Origin: JBFXIE01 sp050176255
GTDB taxonomy: Bacteria > Pseudomonadota > Gammaproteobacteria > Burkholderiales > Burkholderiaceae_C
Assembly (NCBI RefSeq): GCF_050176255.1
Contig: NZ_JBFXIE010000009.1
Length of the DNA stretch: 64,000 nt
Strand: one strand, 5' to 3'
The position numbers and the translations under genes were made by a program. Every line of letters starts with the position of its first letter. Position 1 is the first letter of the stretch. Under the pieces are notes generated by a model. The model ran no database searches, was not told the DNA's origin, and saw nothing but the letters and a program-made list of their open reading frames with translations. Shown in pieces: positions 44,648-53,065 of the stretch.

Positions 44648-45772
44648 TCAGAAGGAGTGGGTCACGCCGACCTGCAAGCCTTGCTGCTTGCCGTTGTCGA
44701 GACCGTTGGTACTGCCGTTGATGCTGAAGCGCGTGCCATTGTTCTTGTTCTTGATGTACGCGTAGGTGCCATACAAGGACGTGCGCTTGGACAGGCTGTG
44801 CACATAACCGATCGCGAAGTGATCGGCCTTGGCATCGGCTGCAGCGGTTTGCTCATCTTCATAGCGGTTGTAGGCGGCACGCACCAAACCACTGCCGCCA
44901 ACCGGTGCAGTCACCGCCAGCATGTAGCCCTTACGCTTGTTTTCAGCGCCAAGCACTGCACCGAAGTCATCAACCTTGGATTGACGATAGCCAGCCAGAA
45001 GCTTGGCGACGCCGAAGTCATAAGAGCCACCCAGGCTCCAGGCGGAGATATCACCCCCCTGCGCGGTAGCTGCCACTGTCGAAACGTCGCGGCTCAGGCG
45101 CTCCAGACCCAGACCTGCGCTGATGGGGCCGTTGTCGTAATTTACGCCCAGGCTCATGTAGCGGCGGTTACTGTTGGCGCCAGCCACTTCACCAAAGCCG
45201 TAGTTCACAGCGGCTTTGAAGCCCGCAAAGTTGGGCGTCAAGTAGGTCACCATGTTGCTGACACGCTGGTTGGTCGTGCGTGCAGTGGTGCTCAGCCCAG
45301 TCGCATCGCTGATGCCACCGTCGCCCCACAGTTGGGATGCACCCAGACCCACGGAACCGAACACATCGTAACGAGCGACGGCGTTGTAGGCGGCGGTCAA
45401 CTCGCGACCCATGCGCACTTCTCCAAAGCCGCCTTGCAGGCCCACAGTGGAATTACGCTTGAATGCAAAACCCGAACCAGCAGTCGCGCCTGCGTAGCCG
45501 GAAGCGCCATCGCCCACGTCCAGATTGATACCGCCTTCCAGGCGGAAGTTGGCCTTAAGGCCGCCGCCCAGGTCTTCCGTACCACGCACGCCAAGGCGAC
45601 TGGTCAGGTTGTTGCCAGAAGTAAGGCCGTTCCAGCTATCGTTGCCATCAACGAAGGTAACCCCAAGGTCAGCAATACCGTACAGCGTCACGGAAGACTG
45701 GGCGAAACTTGCACCCGTTGCGCACAAGGCACCTACTGCCAAGGTGATGGTTTTGAGGGAAAACAGTCGCAT
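44648..45772 (-). CDS. outer-membrane porin (second of three)
   Basis: A 374-residue porin. A signal peptide (MRLFSLKTITLAVGALCATG, cleaved near residue 24, ASFAQ) is followed by SVTLYGIADLGVTFVDG, SRLGVRGTEDLGGGLKANFRLEGG, TVGLQGGFGEVRMGRELTAAY and a C-terminal GVTHSF ending in Phe. It has its own terminator, so the three porin genes are probably separate transcription units. Solute preference cannot be read from sequence. Confidence 0.95.
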   Translation of the reverse strand: MRLFSLKTITLAVGALCATGASFAQSSVTLYGIADLGVTFVDGNDSWNGLTSGNNLTSRLGVRGTEDLGGGLKANFRLEGGINLDVGDGASGYAGATAGSGFAFKRNSTVGLQGGFGEVRMGRELTAAYNAVARYDVFGSVGLGASQLWGDGGISDATGLSTTARTTNQRVSNMVTYLTPNFAGFKAAVNYGFGEVAGANSNRRYMSLGVNYDNGPISAGLGLERLSRDVSTVAATAQGGDISAWSLGGSYDFGVAKLLAGYRQSKVDDFGAVLGAENKRKGYMLAVTAPVGGSGLVRAAYNRYEDEQTAAADAKADHFAIGYVHSLSKRTSLYGTYAYIKNKNNGTRFSINGSTNGLDNGKQQGLQVGVTHSF

Positions 45773-45934
45773 AAGTTGTCTCTTTCATTAAGGTGTAGCG
45801 GACGAGCCATTCTAGAAAGCCGCCCGCTCTAGAACAGCACCGGTTGCGCGCCAGTCACAGTCGTTTTCCCCTATTTTTTCTGGATGACTATTCTCAAAAC
45901 GTCTCAAGTCAGGCGCCCTTCAGCCTTTGCAAAC

Positions 45935-45969
45935 TAAAAAAGCCGCTACCCGAAGGCAGCGGCTTTTTA
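45935..45969 (-). terminator. terminator of the third porin gene
   Basis: On the minus strand AAAAAGCCGCTGCCTTCGGG and TAGCGGCTTTTTT. It is nearly the same hairpin as that at 44578 and lies about 38 bp after the porin at 46007-47080. Confidence 0.9.
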
Positions 45970-46006
45970 AGCTTGCTAATCAAAGCTGGCTCAGGCCAGC
46001 TCAAAA

Positions 46007-47080
46007 TTAGAAGGCGTGACGGATACCAACTTGGAAGCCAGTCTGGGATTCACCAGACACGGGGGTGGTAGTGCCCATACCCTTGCCAGACAGGCCAACG
46101 GTAGAACCATTGTCGTTGTCCATGTAGGACACGGTACCGTACAGAGCGGTACGCTTGGACAGGTTGTGCTGGTAACCCAGGCTGAAGTGGTTGGCTTCAG
46201 CATCGCGGCCTTGCACCACGTTCTTCTGGTCGTACATGGCGTATTGAGCCTTCACGATGCCGGACGAACCCACGGGAGCGGAAACGCCCAGAGCGTAGGA
46301 GTTCACCTTCACATCGTTACGGCCAGCTTCATCGTGCTTCACTTGCTGGTAAATACCGCTGACCTTGGCAACGCCGAAGTCATAAGAAGCGCCCAGGGCG
46401 ATAGTGTCACGGTCGATCTTGCGAGCAGCGGTCGTGCCGGCTGCTGCTGCACCCAGCTTGCTTTGGTCGTAGGACAGGGCAACGCTCAGAGGGCCGTTGT
46501 CGTAAGCAACGTAACCGCCGATGTACTCACCCAGGCTGCCCGTCGTTTGCTCGTCAAAGCCGTAACCGATCGCGCCGCTGAAGCCACTGAACTTGGGCGT
46601 GAAGTAGCTGATCATGTTGCTCTTGCGGATGCCGTTGGTGTCAGGACCGACGGCGCTCCAGCTGCTCCAGCCCAGGAACTGGCCGTAACCAGCTTGGCCG
46701 AACACGTCATAAGAGCTGGTCTTGACGTAACCCACGGTCTGGTCGCGGCCCAGACGCACTTCACCAAATCCACCCATCAGGCTGAGCGTGGAACGGCGCT
46801 TGAAATCGAGGCCAGAAGAATTGCCGTCGTCACCAAAAATTTCGCCTTCCAGGTGGAAGCCAGCCTTCAGACCACCGCCCAGGTCTTCCACGCCACGGAA
46901 ACCGATACGGCTGGTTTGCAGACCGCTGGTACCCAGGCCGTACTTGTCGTCCTTGCCAGCACCGATGTTGTCGATGACGCTGATGTTGGTGTCGATCACA
47001 CCGAACAGGGTCACGGAAGACTGGGCCATTGCGGCACCGGAAGCGGCCAGCACTGCCAGGGCAATCAGGGATTTTTTCAT
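46007..47080 (-). CDS. outer-membrane porin (third of three)
   Basis: A 357-residue porin with a different signal peptide (MKKSLIALAVLAASGAAMAQ). Then come SVTLFGVIDTNISVID, SRIGFRGVEDLGGGLKAGFHLEG, TLSLMGGFGEVRLGRDQTVGY and a C-terminal GIRHAF ending in Phe. A clear promoter-bearing gap of 277 bp separates it from the divergent coq7. The codon use looks strongly biased, consistent with a major porin; this is an impression, not a calculation. Confidence 0.95.
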   Translation of the reverse strand: MKKSLIALAVLAASGAAMAQSSVTLFGVIDTNISVIDNIGAGKDDKYGLGTSGLQTSRIGFRGVEDLGGGLKAGFHLEGEIFGDDGNSSGLDFKRRSTLSLMGGFGEVRLGRDQTVGYVKTSSYDVFGQAGYGQFLGWSSWSAVGPDTNGIRKSNMISYFTPKFSGFSGAIGYGFDEQTTGSLGEYIGGYVAYDNGPLSVALSYDQSKLGAAAAGTTAARKIDRDTIALGASYDFGVAKVSGIYQQVKHDEAGRNDVKVNSYALGVSAPVGSSGIVKAQYAMYDQKNVVQGRDAEANHFSLGYQHNLSKRTALYGTVSYMDNDNGSTVGLSGKGMGTTTPVSGESQTGFQVGIRHAF

Positions 47081-47357
47081 TGCGAGTTACTCCAAGGTTA
47101 AACAGAGGGCCCGGATCGTAGAGAACTGAAACATGCGTTGATGCTCAGCCCCGCCGGTTCCCTGGGCCAACCTCCTGGTGGGGAAGTTGGGCTTATTGCA
47201 ACAGAGCGCGCCCGCCTTAGTAAAGGGAAACCCTCATAATCGGCTTGGAAGCGGGGCAAAAAACGAACTTTCCGTTGCCCAATTGCAACATTGCGGCAAC
47301 ATCACCGCAACAGGCGCCCAGCCCCTGATCACTCTACGACCCCACGATGGACACACG

Positions 47358-47975
47358 ATGGATCGACTTCTGACCGCTGCCGACAGCGCTTTGCGTACGC
47401 TGTTTGCATCACCCAAGGCAGGCGAGCGCTCGCCCGCTGCACGCACCTCACCCGTCACGCTGACACCGCAGCAGGCGCGGCTATCTGGCGCGCTGATGCG
47501 CGTGAACCATGTAGGCGAAGTGTGCGCCCAGGCGTTGTACATGGCCCAGTCCTGCGTGACACGTGATGAGAACCTGCGTCGCGATCTGCTAGCGGCCGCG
47601 CGCGAAGAGACCGACCACCTGGCCTGGACCCGCGAGCGCCTGGATGAATTGGGCAGCCGACCGAGCCTGCTCAACCCGCTGTGGTTTGCCGGCGCGTTTG
47701 CCATCGGCCTGGTAGCAGCGCGAGTGAGCGACCGCGCCAGCCTGGGCTTTGTGGTAGAGACCGAGCGGCAGGTCTCCGAGCACCTGCGAGGCCATTTGCA
47801 CCGGCTGCCGGATGAGGATCTGCCGTCACGCGCCATTGTTGCGCGCATGAAGCTGGATGAAGAACGCCACGCCAGGCAGGCGCAGGCCGCTGGTGCCGCG
47901 CTCCCGCCCCCACCGGCACGCTGGCTGATGCGCGCCGCAGCTAAGGTGATGACGACCACTGCGCATCACCTGTAA
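47358..47975 (+). CDS. coq7: demethoxyubiquinone hydroxylase (Coq7)
   Basis: Coq7 hydroxylates demethoxyubiquinol in ubiquinone synthesis using a carboxylate-bridged di-iron centre. From ATG 47358 (MDRLLTAADSALRTLF) the protein is 205 residues. Iron-ligand segments: RVNHVGEVCAQALY, REETDHLAWTRERL, VETERQVSEHL and KLDEERHARQA. A hydrophobic hairpin, LNPLWFAGAFAIGLVAA, suits membrane association. It is the aerobic alternative to UbiF. It is convergent with the OsmC gene. Confidence 0.95.
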   Translation: MDRLLTAADSALRTLFASPKAGERSPAARTSPVTLTPQQARLSGALMRVNHVGEVCAQALYMAQSCVTRDENLRRDLLAAAREETDHLAWTRERLDELGSRPSLLNPLWFAGAFAIGLVAARVSDRASLGFVVETERQVSEHLRGHLHRLPDEDLPSRAIVARMKLDEERHARQAQAAGAALPPPPARWLMRAAAKVMTTTAHHL

Positions 47976-48000
47976 GCAGGTCTTGCCGGATCAGCTCTGC

Positions 48001-48450
48001 TCAGCCCTCGACGATCTCGAAGTCCATGGTGATTTGCGCCGTCTTACCCAGCATGATGCTGGCTGAGCAATACTTTTCGTGGCTCATGGCAATAGCGCGT
48101 TCTACCGCAGCAGCAGGAATGCCGCGGCCGGTAACAGTGAACTGCATATGAATTTTGGTGAAGACCTTGGGGTCGGTCTGCGCGCGCTCAGATGTCAGCT
48201 TGACGCTGCAGCCGCGCACGTCGTGGCGCCCGCGCTTGAGGATCAGCACCACGTCGTAAGCTGTGCAGCCGCCGGTGCCGGCCAGCACGGTCTCCATGGG
48301 GCGGGGCGCCAGGTTCTGGCCACCGTTTTCCGGGCGAACGGCGTCGGGCGCGCCATCCATTGCCAACACGTGGCCGCTGCCGGTTTCAGCAATAAAGCCC
48401 ATGCCTGAGCGCGTACCAGCATTGCCAGTCCAGGTGACGGTGCATTCCAT
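48001..48450 (-). CDS. OsmC-family protein
   Basis: A 149-residue peroxiredoxin-like protein. The two redox cysteines are seen in LAGTGGCTAYDVV and MSHEKYCSASIMLGK. Family members reduce organic hydroperoxides; the YhfA-type subgroup has less clear activity. It is divergent from ilvA. Confidence 0.9.
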   Translation of the reverse strand: MECTVTWTGNAGTRSGMGFIAETGSGHVLAMDGAPDAVRPENGGQNLAPRPMETVLAGTGGCTAYDVVLILKRGRHDVRGCSVKLTSERAQTDPKVFTKIHMQFTVTGRGIPAAAVERAIAMSHEKYCSASIMLGKTAQITMDFEIVEG

Positions 48451-48549
48451 AGTGGTTTTTCCTCAATGTTTGATCTAAATCGGTGGTAATTAACCAACGC
48501 ATTCGTGATTTTGCTGCAACGCAACACCTACAGCGCTACAATCACACCC

Positions 48550-48594
48550 ATGCAAACACTGATGGCAGTTTTGGTACAGCGGGGTTTGCACTGA
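48550..48594 (+). CDS. candidate leader peptide upstream of ilvA
   Basis: ATG at 48550 opens a 14-codon ORF, MQTLMAVLVQRGLH, ending in TGA. Three Leu, two Val and one Thr codons make 6 of 14. It is followed after 32 bp by a strong terminator and lies upstream of a branched-chain amino acid gene, the layout of transcription attenuators. TACAAT at 48537-48542 could be a -10 box placing the start of transcription at or next to the ATG, so the peptide might be leaderless; there is no clear ribosome site. It has no Ile codon. The case is positional and untested. Confidence 0.45.
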   Translation: MQTLMAVLVQRGLH

Positions 48595-48626
48595 TTGTCT
48601 CCTCCATCTCCTCAAAGGATGGATTC

Positions 48627-48659
48627 AGCCCTGGGCCTTACCGCCTGGGGCTTTTTTTT
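48627..48659 (+). terminator. intrinsic terminator / attenuator ahead of ilvA
   Basis: AGCCCTGGGC pairs with GCCTGGGGCT (10 bp, two G-T pairs) around a 6-nt loop and is followed by a run of T. No plus-strand gene ends here, so it is not an ordinary gene terminator. A small CCATC/GATGG hairpin (48604-48622) precedes it. GGGGTT at 48581-48586 in the leader ORF can pair with AGCCCT, offering an antiterminator. Confidence 0.75.
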
Positions 48660-48796
48660 GCTTGCCAAGGCTTGCACCCATTGGCATGTAGCGCGGCCGC
48701 CATGCGCCGGGCTCGCATGCCGTCCTATGATGTGCGCCACGGCTTTCCGCGCCCACGACGTCTTGTCCGCATGCGAGCGCATCGCCGGTTTGCACC

Positions 48797-50359
48797 ATGA
48801 CCCAGCCCCTCACCCCCTTCGACTACCTCAAAAAAATCCTGACGGCACGCGTGTACGACGTGGCTGTCGAGTCCGACCTGCAGCCCGCACGGGCCTTGTC
48901 GCGCCGCCTGCACAACAAGGTGCTGCTCAAACGCGAGGACCAGCAACCCGTGTTCAGCTTCAAGCTGCGCGGCGCCTACAACAAGATGGCACACCTGACT
49001 GCGGAGCAGCTCGCGCGTGGCGTGATCTGCGCCTCGGCCGGCAACCATGCGCAGGGCGTGGCCATGAGCGCGAGCAAACTGGGCACACGCGCCGTGATCG
49101 TGATGCCCACCACCACCCCGCAACTCAAGATCGACGCAGTGAAAACGCTGGGCGGCGAGGTGGTGCTGAGCGGCGACAGCTATTCCGACGCCTATGAGTA
49201 CGCGGCCCGCCTGCAGCAAGAGCAGGGGCTGACTTTTGTGCACCCGTTTGACGACCCCGACGTGATCGCCGGCCAGGGCACCATCGCCATGGAGATTCTG
49301 CGCCAGGTGCAGCGGCTGGGCGGCAAGCTGGACGCCGTGTTTGTGGCCATTGGCGGCGGCGGGTTGATCGCAGGCGTGGCCAACTACATCAAGGCCGTGT
49401 GCCCCGACATCAAGGTCATCGGCGTGCAGATGAATGACTCCGACGCCATGGCGCAGTCAGTCAGGGCGCACCAGCGCGTGACACTGGCCGACGTGGGGCT
49501 GTTTTCTGACGGCACGGCCGTCAAGCTGGTGGGAGAGGAAACTTTTCGCATCGCCCAGGGCCTGGTGGACGACTACGTGACCGTGGACACCGACGCCGTC
49601 TGCGCCGCCATCAAAGACATTTTTGTGGATACGCGCAGCATTGTGGAACCCGCGGGCGCGCTGGCCGTGGCCGCCATCAAGCAGTACGTGGCCCAGCACA
49701 GGACGCGCGGTGAGACCTACGCGGCCATTTTGTGCGGCGCCAACATGAACTTTGACCGCCTGCGCTTCGTGGCCGAGCGCGCCGAGGTGGGCGAAGAACG
49801 CGAGGCATTGTTTGCCGTCACCATCCCCGAGGAGCGTGGCAGCTTCAGGCGCTTTTGCGAGGTGATTGGCACCCTGCCCGGCGGCCCGCGCAACGTGACC
49901 GAGTTCAACTACCGCATCAGCGACGCCGCCCGCGCCCATGTGTTTGTAGGCTTGACGACCAGCGGCAAGGGCGAGTCGGACAAGATTGCGCGCAACTTCG
50001 GTCGCCACGGCTTCGAGGCCCTGGATCTGACGCACGACGAACTGGCCAAGGAACATCTGCGCCACCTGGTCGGCGGACATTCGACCCTGGCGTATGACGA
50101 GCGGCTGATGCGCTTCACCTTCCCCGAGCGGCCGGGCGCACTGCTGAAGTTCTTGAGCCTGATGCAGCCCAGCTGGAATATTTCGCTGTTTCATTACCGC
50201 AACCAGGGCGCGGATTACGGCCGCATCCTGGTGGGCATGCAGGTACCTGCCGAAGACGCGGCGCATTTCGACGCTTTTTTGCAGACGCTGGGCTACCCCT
50301 ATGTCGAGGAAACGCAGAACCCGGCCTACCGGCTGTTTTTGCACGCCAGCGGCAACTGA
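48797..50359 (+). CDS. ilvA: biosynthetic threonine ammonia-lyase
   Basis: IlvA deaminates threonine to 2-oxobutanoate, the first step to isoleucine. The 520-residue protein has a PLP catalytic domain with Lys56 in FSFKLRGAYNKM, ICASAGNHAQGVA, and the glycine loop FVAIGGGGLIAGVA. A C-terminal pair of ACT-like regulatory domains (about 330-515: FAVTIPEERGSFRRF, FTFPERPGALLKFL) marks the allosteric biosynthetic form inhibited by isoleucine, rather than the short catabolic TdcB. No other ilv gene is nearby. Confidence 0.96.
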   Translation: MTQPLTPFDYLKKILTARVYDVAVESDLQPARALSRRLHNKVLLKREDQQPVFSFKLRGAYNKMAHLTAEQLARGVICASAGNHAQGVAMSASKLGTRAVIVMPTTTPQLKIDAVKTLGGEVVLSGDSYSDAYEYAARLQQEQGLTFVHPFDDPDVIAGQGTIAMEILRQVQRLGGKLDAVFVAIGGGGLIAGVANYIKAVCPDIKVIGVQMNDSDAMAQSVRAHQRVTLADVGLFSDGTAVKLVGEETFRIAQGLVDDYVTVDTDAVCAAIKDIFVDTRSIVEPAGALAVAAIKQYVAQHRTRGETYAAILCGANMNFDRLRFVAERAEVGEEREALFAVTIPEERGSFRRFCEVIGTLPGGPRNVTEFNYRISDAARAHVFVGLTTSGKGESDKIARNFGRHGFEALDLTHDELAKEHLRHLVGGHSTLAYDERLMRFTFPERPGALLKFLSLMQPSWNISLFHYRNQGADYGRILVGMQVPAEDAAHFDAFLQTLGYPYVEETQNPAYRLFLHASGN

Positions 50360-50415
50360 ACTGCGGACATCTCCTCGACACGCATGCGCTGTCAAAGCGC
50401 CCTGACCACGTGCTT

Positions 50416-50871
50416 TCAGTTGCTGCTGGCTTGTTCCTTGCGCGGAATGCGTAGCACCAACGCGGCCGCTCCATCAACGGCGCCGCCCAGCCGCGCCTCG
50501 GTGCGGCCCAGCGACTGCAGCACCAGGCCTGAATCGACTACCGCGCCCACGCGGTAGGGCTTGGCCGGCTTGCCATCCACGGCGATCAGAGCAGCGCCGC
50601 CGCCGCTGGCGGTGCCGGCCAGCACACCCACCAGCGCAAAACGGCTGGCCGCCGATGGCGCAGCCACTGCAGCCACGGGCCCCACGCCCAGCAGTCGTGC
50701 GAGCGCCTGCATGTCGGGCTGCAGCGCCTCGGGCGCAGCTGCGGCGGGGGCCAGACCCGCCTGGTCGGACGAGAGCTGAAGCCCCCAATAAACCGCGCCC
50801 GCGCCGGCCATTGCCCACAGCGCCAAAGTGGCCAGGCGCAAGATCCAGCGGCTGAATGTGTGTGTCACCAT
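50416..50871 (-). CDS. gspC: type II secretion protein GspC-like (short, no PDZ)
   Basis: A 151-residue inner-membrane protein. One TM (about 11-34: LATLALWAMAGAGAVYWGL) is followed by a periplasmic homology region (RLLGVGPVAA, SRFALVGVLAG, GGAALIAVDGKPAKPYRVG). GspC links the inner-membrane platform to the secretin GspD. The usual C-terminal PDZ or coiled-coil region is absent. Short forms without PDZ exist, and position beside gspG supports the call. It is divergent from gspG, with only 23 bp between the ATGs. Confidence 0.82.
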   Translation of the reverse strand: MVTHTFSRWILRLATLALWAMAGAGAVYWGLQLSSDQAGLAPAAAAPEALQPDMQALARLLGVGPVAAVAAPSAASRFALVGVLAGTASGGGAALIAVDGKPAKPYRVGAVVDSGLVLQSLGRTEARLGGAVDGAAALVLRIPRKEQASSN

Positions 50872-50894
50872 TCGCGGATTATGATTGATCGGCT

Positions 50895-51374
50895 ATGTCT
50901 ATTCTGAGTTGCCCCGCCATGCTGCCGCCCCCTGTTTCAACCCTTGCGCACCGCACCCGCCGCCGTCTGGCCGCGGGCTTCACCCTGATCGAGCTGATGG
51001 TGGTGCTGGTCATCATCGGCGTGCTGGCCGCGCTGGTCGTGCCCAATGTGCTGGACCGCGCCGACGATGCCCGCGTGACGGCCGCGCGCACCGACATCAA
51101 CAACGTGATGCAGGCACTGAAGCTCTACCGCCTGGACAACCAGCGCTACCCCACGGCCGAACAGGGCCTACAGGCGCTGATCGCCAAGCCCACCAGCGGC
51201 CCCGCGCCGAACAACTGGCGCCCGTATCTGGAAAAGCTGCCCAACGATCCCTGGGGCCGTCCCTACCAGTACCTGAACCCCGGTATCAAGGGCGCGGTGG
51301 ATGTGATGTCTTTCGGTGCCGACGGCCAGTCCGGCGGCGAGGGCAAGGACGCCGACATCGGCAGCTGGCAGTGA
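50895..51374 (+). CDS. gspG: major pseudopilin GspG
   Basis: GspG is the main subunit of the type II secretion pseudopilus. The 159-residue prepilin has a 28-residue leader, cleavage after Gly28 before FTLIELMVVL with Glu at +5, then a helix. The C-terminal GAVDVMSFGADGQSGGEGKD and DIGSW is the calcium-binding loop typical of GspG. A second in-frame ATG at 50919 would shorten the leader to 20 residues; neither start has a strong ribosome site. It is first in the gspG-to-gspE operon and is followed by a tandem hairpin repeat. Confidence 0.96.
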   Translation: MSILSCPAMLPPPVSTLAHRTRRRLAAGFTLIELMVVLVIIGVLAALVVPNVLDRADDARVTAARTDINNVMQALKLYRLDNQRYPTAEQGLQALIAKPTSGPAPNNWRPYLEKLPNDPWGRPYQYLNPGIKGAVDVMSFGADGQSGGEGKDADIGSWQ

Positions 51375-51380
51375 AACTAA

Positions 51381-51544
51381 CCCCCACGGTCGCGCACTGC
51401 GTGTCGCTCCCTGCCCCCCAGGGGGGCCGCGTTTTGCCTTGGGGCGGCCCGGCGGCAGAACCGGTGACCCCCACGGTCGCGCACTGCGTGTCGCTCCCTG
51501 CCCCCCAGGGGGGCCGCGTTTTGCCTTGGGGCGGCCCGGCGGCA
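51381..51544. repeat. tandem 77-bp direct repeat between gspG and gspH
   Basis: Two identical 77-bp copies (51381-51457 and 51468-51544) are separated by 10 bp. Each holds the self-complementary CTGCCCCCCAGGGGGGC and GCCTTGGGGCGGCCCGGC, so each can fold into a strong hairpin. The repeat fills the gspG-gspH spacer within the operon. Confidence 0.95.
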
Positions 51545-51558
51545 AAACATCTGCGCCC

Positions 51559-51984
51559 ATGAAGCAAGGTATCCGGGGTTTCACGCTGCTGGAGCTGCTG
51601 GTGGTGATTTCCATCATGGCTCTGGCCACTGCCGGTGTGGGCTTGGCACTGCGCGACAGCGGCGCCACCCAATTGCAGCGCGAAGGTGAACGGCTGGCCG
51701 TGCTGCTGGATGCCGCGCGCGCGCAGTCGCGCGCCTCGGGCGCGGCGGTGCGCTGGCGCGCCGATGCCCAGGGTTTTCGCTTCGAGGGTCTTCCGCCCAA
51801 CGCCCTACCCGGTCAGTGGCTGGACGGTGCCACTGGCGTGCGCGGGCCGGGTGAGCTGTGGCTGGGTCCCGAGCCGCTGATCGGCCCTCAGCAGGTGGTG
51901 GTGGTGAGCCGCGCCCACCCCGCGCTGGCGGTGCGCGTGGCCACCGACGGGCTGCGCCCCTTCGCGGTGCAGGCGCTGCAATGA
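51559..51984 (+). CDS. gspH: minor pseudopilin GspH
   Basis: A 141-residue prepilin with a very short leader (MKQGIRG), cleaved after Gly7 before FTLLELLVVISI with Glu at +5. The rest is a beta-rich domain with RWRADAQGFRFEGLP. GspH is a minor pseudopilin near the tip of the pseudopilus. Its stop overlaps the gspI start as ATGA. Confidence 0.92.
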   Translation: MKQGIRGFTLLELLVVISIMALATAGVGLALRDSGATQLQREGERLAVLLDAARAQSRASGAAVRWRADAQGFRFEGLPPNALPGQWLDGATGVRGPGELWLGPEPLIGPQQVVVVSRAHPALAVRVATDGLRPFAVQALQ

Positions 51985-52373
51985 GCGCACGGCAGCATCG
52001 CGCCCCATGCGGCCAGCACGCCCAGCGTGGCTTCACGCTGGTGGAGGTACTGGTGGCCCTGGCCATCGTGGCCATCGCCCTCATGGCGGGTTTGCAGGCC
52101 ACGTCGGCCCTGACCCACAACGCCGCGCGCCAGACCGACGTGGTGCTGGCCCACCTGTGCGCCGAAAACGAACTGGTGCGCGAGCGCCTGTCGCGCCAGA
52201 TGCCCTCCATCGGTGAGGCGCGCGTGACCTGCGAACAGGCCGGGCGCAACTACCAGGTGGCAGTGATCGTCACGCCCACGCCCAACCCGCAATTTCGGCG
52301 TGTGGATGCGCAGGTTTTTGACGACGCGCAGCTGCCGGTACTGCGCGTGTCCACCATCGTGGGCCGTTTCTGA
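51981..52373 (+). CDS. gspI: minor pseudopilin GspI
   Basis: A 130-residue prepilin cleaved after Gly17 before FTLVEVLVALAIVAIAL (Glu at +5). AENELVRERLSRQ follows the helix, as in GspI. With GspJ and GspK it forms the tip complex. It overlaps gspH (ATGA) and gspJ (TGATG). Confidence 0.93.
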   Translation: MSARQHRAPCGQHAQRGFTLVEVLVALAIVAIALMAGLQATSALTHNAARQTDVVLAHLCAENELVRERLSRQMPSIGEARVTCEQAGRNYQVAVIVTPTPNPQFRRVDAQVFDDAQLPVLRVSTIVGRF

Positions 52374-53065
52374 TGCCTTCCCGTCTCGCCCTGCCCCGCC
52401 GTGCGCGCGGCTTTACGCTGGTGGAGCTGCTGGTGGCGATTGCCGTCATGGCGCTGCTGGCCATCGTCAGCTGGCGCGGGCTGGACGGCATGGTGCGCTC
52501 GCAAGAGCAAACCCGCGAGCGTGCCGACGAAGTGCTGGTGCTGCAGACAGTGCTGGCCCAGTGGGCCGCCGACCTGGATGCGCTTCAACCCATCGACCGC
52601 ACCGAGCCCATTGCCTGGGACGGTCAGGTGCTGCGCCTGACGCGACGCAGCGCGCGTCCGCCGGACGAAGGCGCCGTCGTCGTCGCCTGGACGCGGCGCA
52701 ACGTGGACGGCACGGGCCACTGGATACGCTGGCAGTCCCCCCCGCTGCGCACGCGCGCCGAATGGCAGCAGGCCTGGCAGCGCGCAGCGGCATGGGCCCG
52801 CACGCCCGGCGAGGTCGAGCGCCGCCAGGAAACGGTGCTGATGCCACTGCTGGAGTGGCAGGTGTACTTTCACCGCGGCGGCGCCTGGACCAATGCGCAG
52901 TCCAGCGGCGCTGGCGCCCCACAAACTGCGGGCGGGCTGAGCAGCGCCGCTGCCAGCGTGCCCGAGGGCGTGCGCGTGCAGCTGACGCTGGCGCCGGGCG
53001 CGGCGCTGTCGGGCGTCATCACCCGCGACTGGGTCAACCCGGTGCTGGGGGGCGGCAAGTCATGA
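52373..53065 (+). CDS. gspJ: minor pseudopilin GspJ
   Basis: A 230-residue prepilin cleaved after Gly13 before FTLVELLVAIAVMAL (Glu at +5). A WRGLDGMVRSQEQT segment follows the helix, then a larger beta domain with LRTRAEWQQAW. It binds GspI and GspK at the tip. The start overlaps the gspI stop by one base. Confidence 0.93.
   Translation: MPSRLALPRRARGFTLVELLVAIAVMALLAIVSWRGLDGMVRSQEQTRERADEVLVLQTVLAQWAADLDALQPIDRTEPIAWDGQVLRLTRRSARPPDEGAVVVAWTRRNVDGTGHWIRWQSPPLRTRAEWQQAWQRAAAWARTPGEVERRQETVLMPLLEWQVYFHRGGAWTNAQSSGAGAPQTAGGLSSAAASVPEGVRVQLTLAPGAALSGVITRDWVNPVLGGGKS

Larger units (their letters stand above)
48451..48796. other. osmC-ilvA divergent control region
   Basis: This 346-bp region holds the OsmC promoter side, the candidate leader peptide and terminator, then about 135 bp (48660-48796) that have no recognisable signal apart from the ilvA 5' leader. 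It is less GC-rich up to about 48600. Confidence 0.5.

Noticed and set aside
48595..49197. A 200-codon ORF overlapping the attenuator-like terminator and the ilvA start
   Set aside because: It runs out of frame through ilvA and carries a low-complexity tail; the similarity and length of ilvA decide the frame.
51381..51544. Tandem repeats as a CRISPR array
   Set aside because: There are only two units of 77 bp with a 10-bp gap, and no cas genes; the spacing does not fit.
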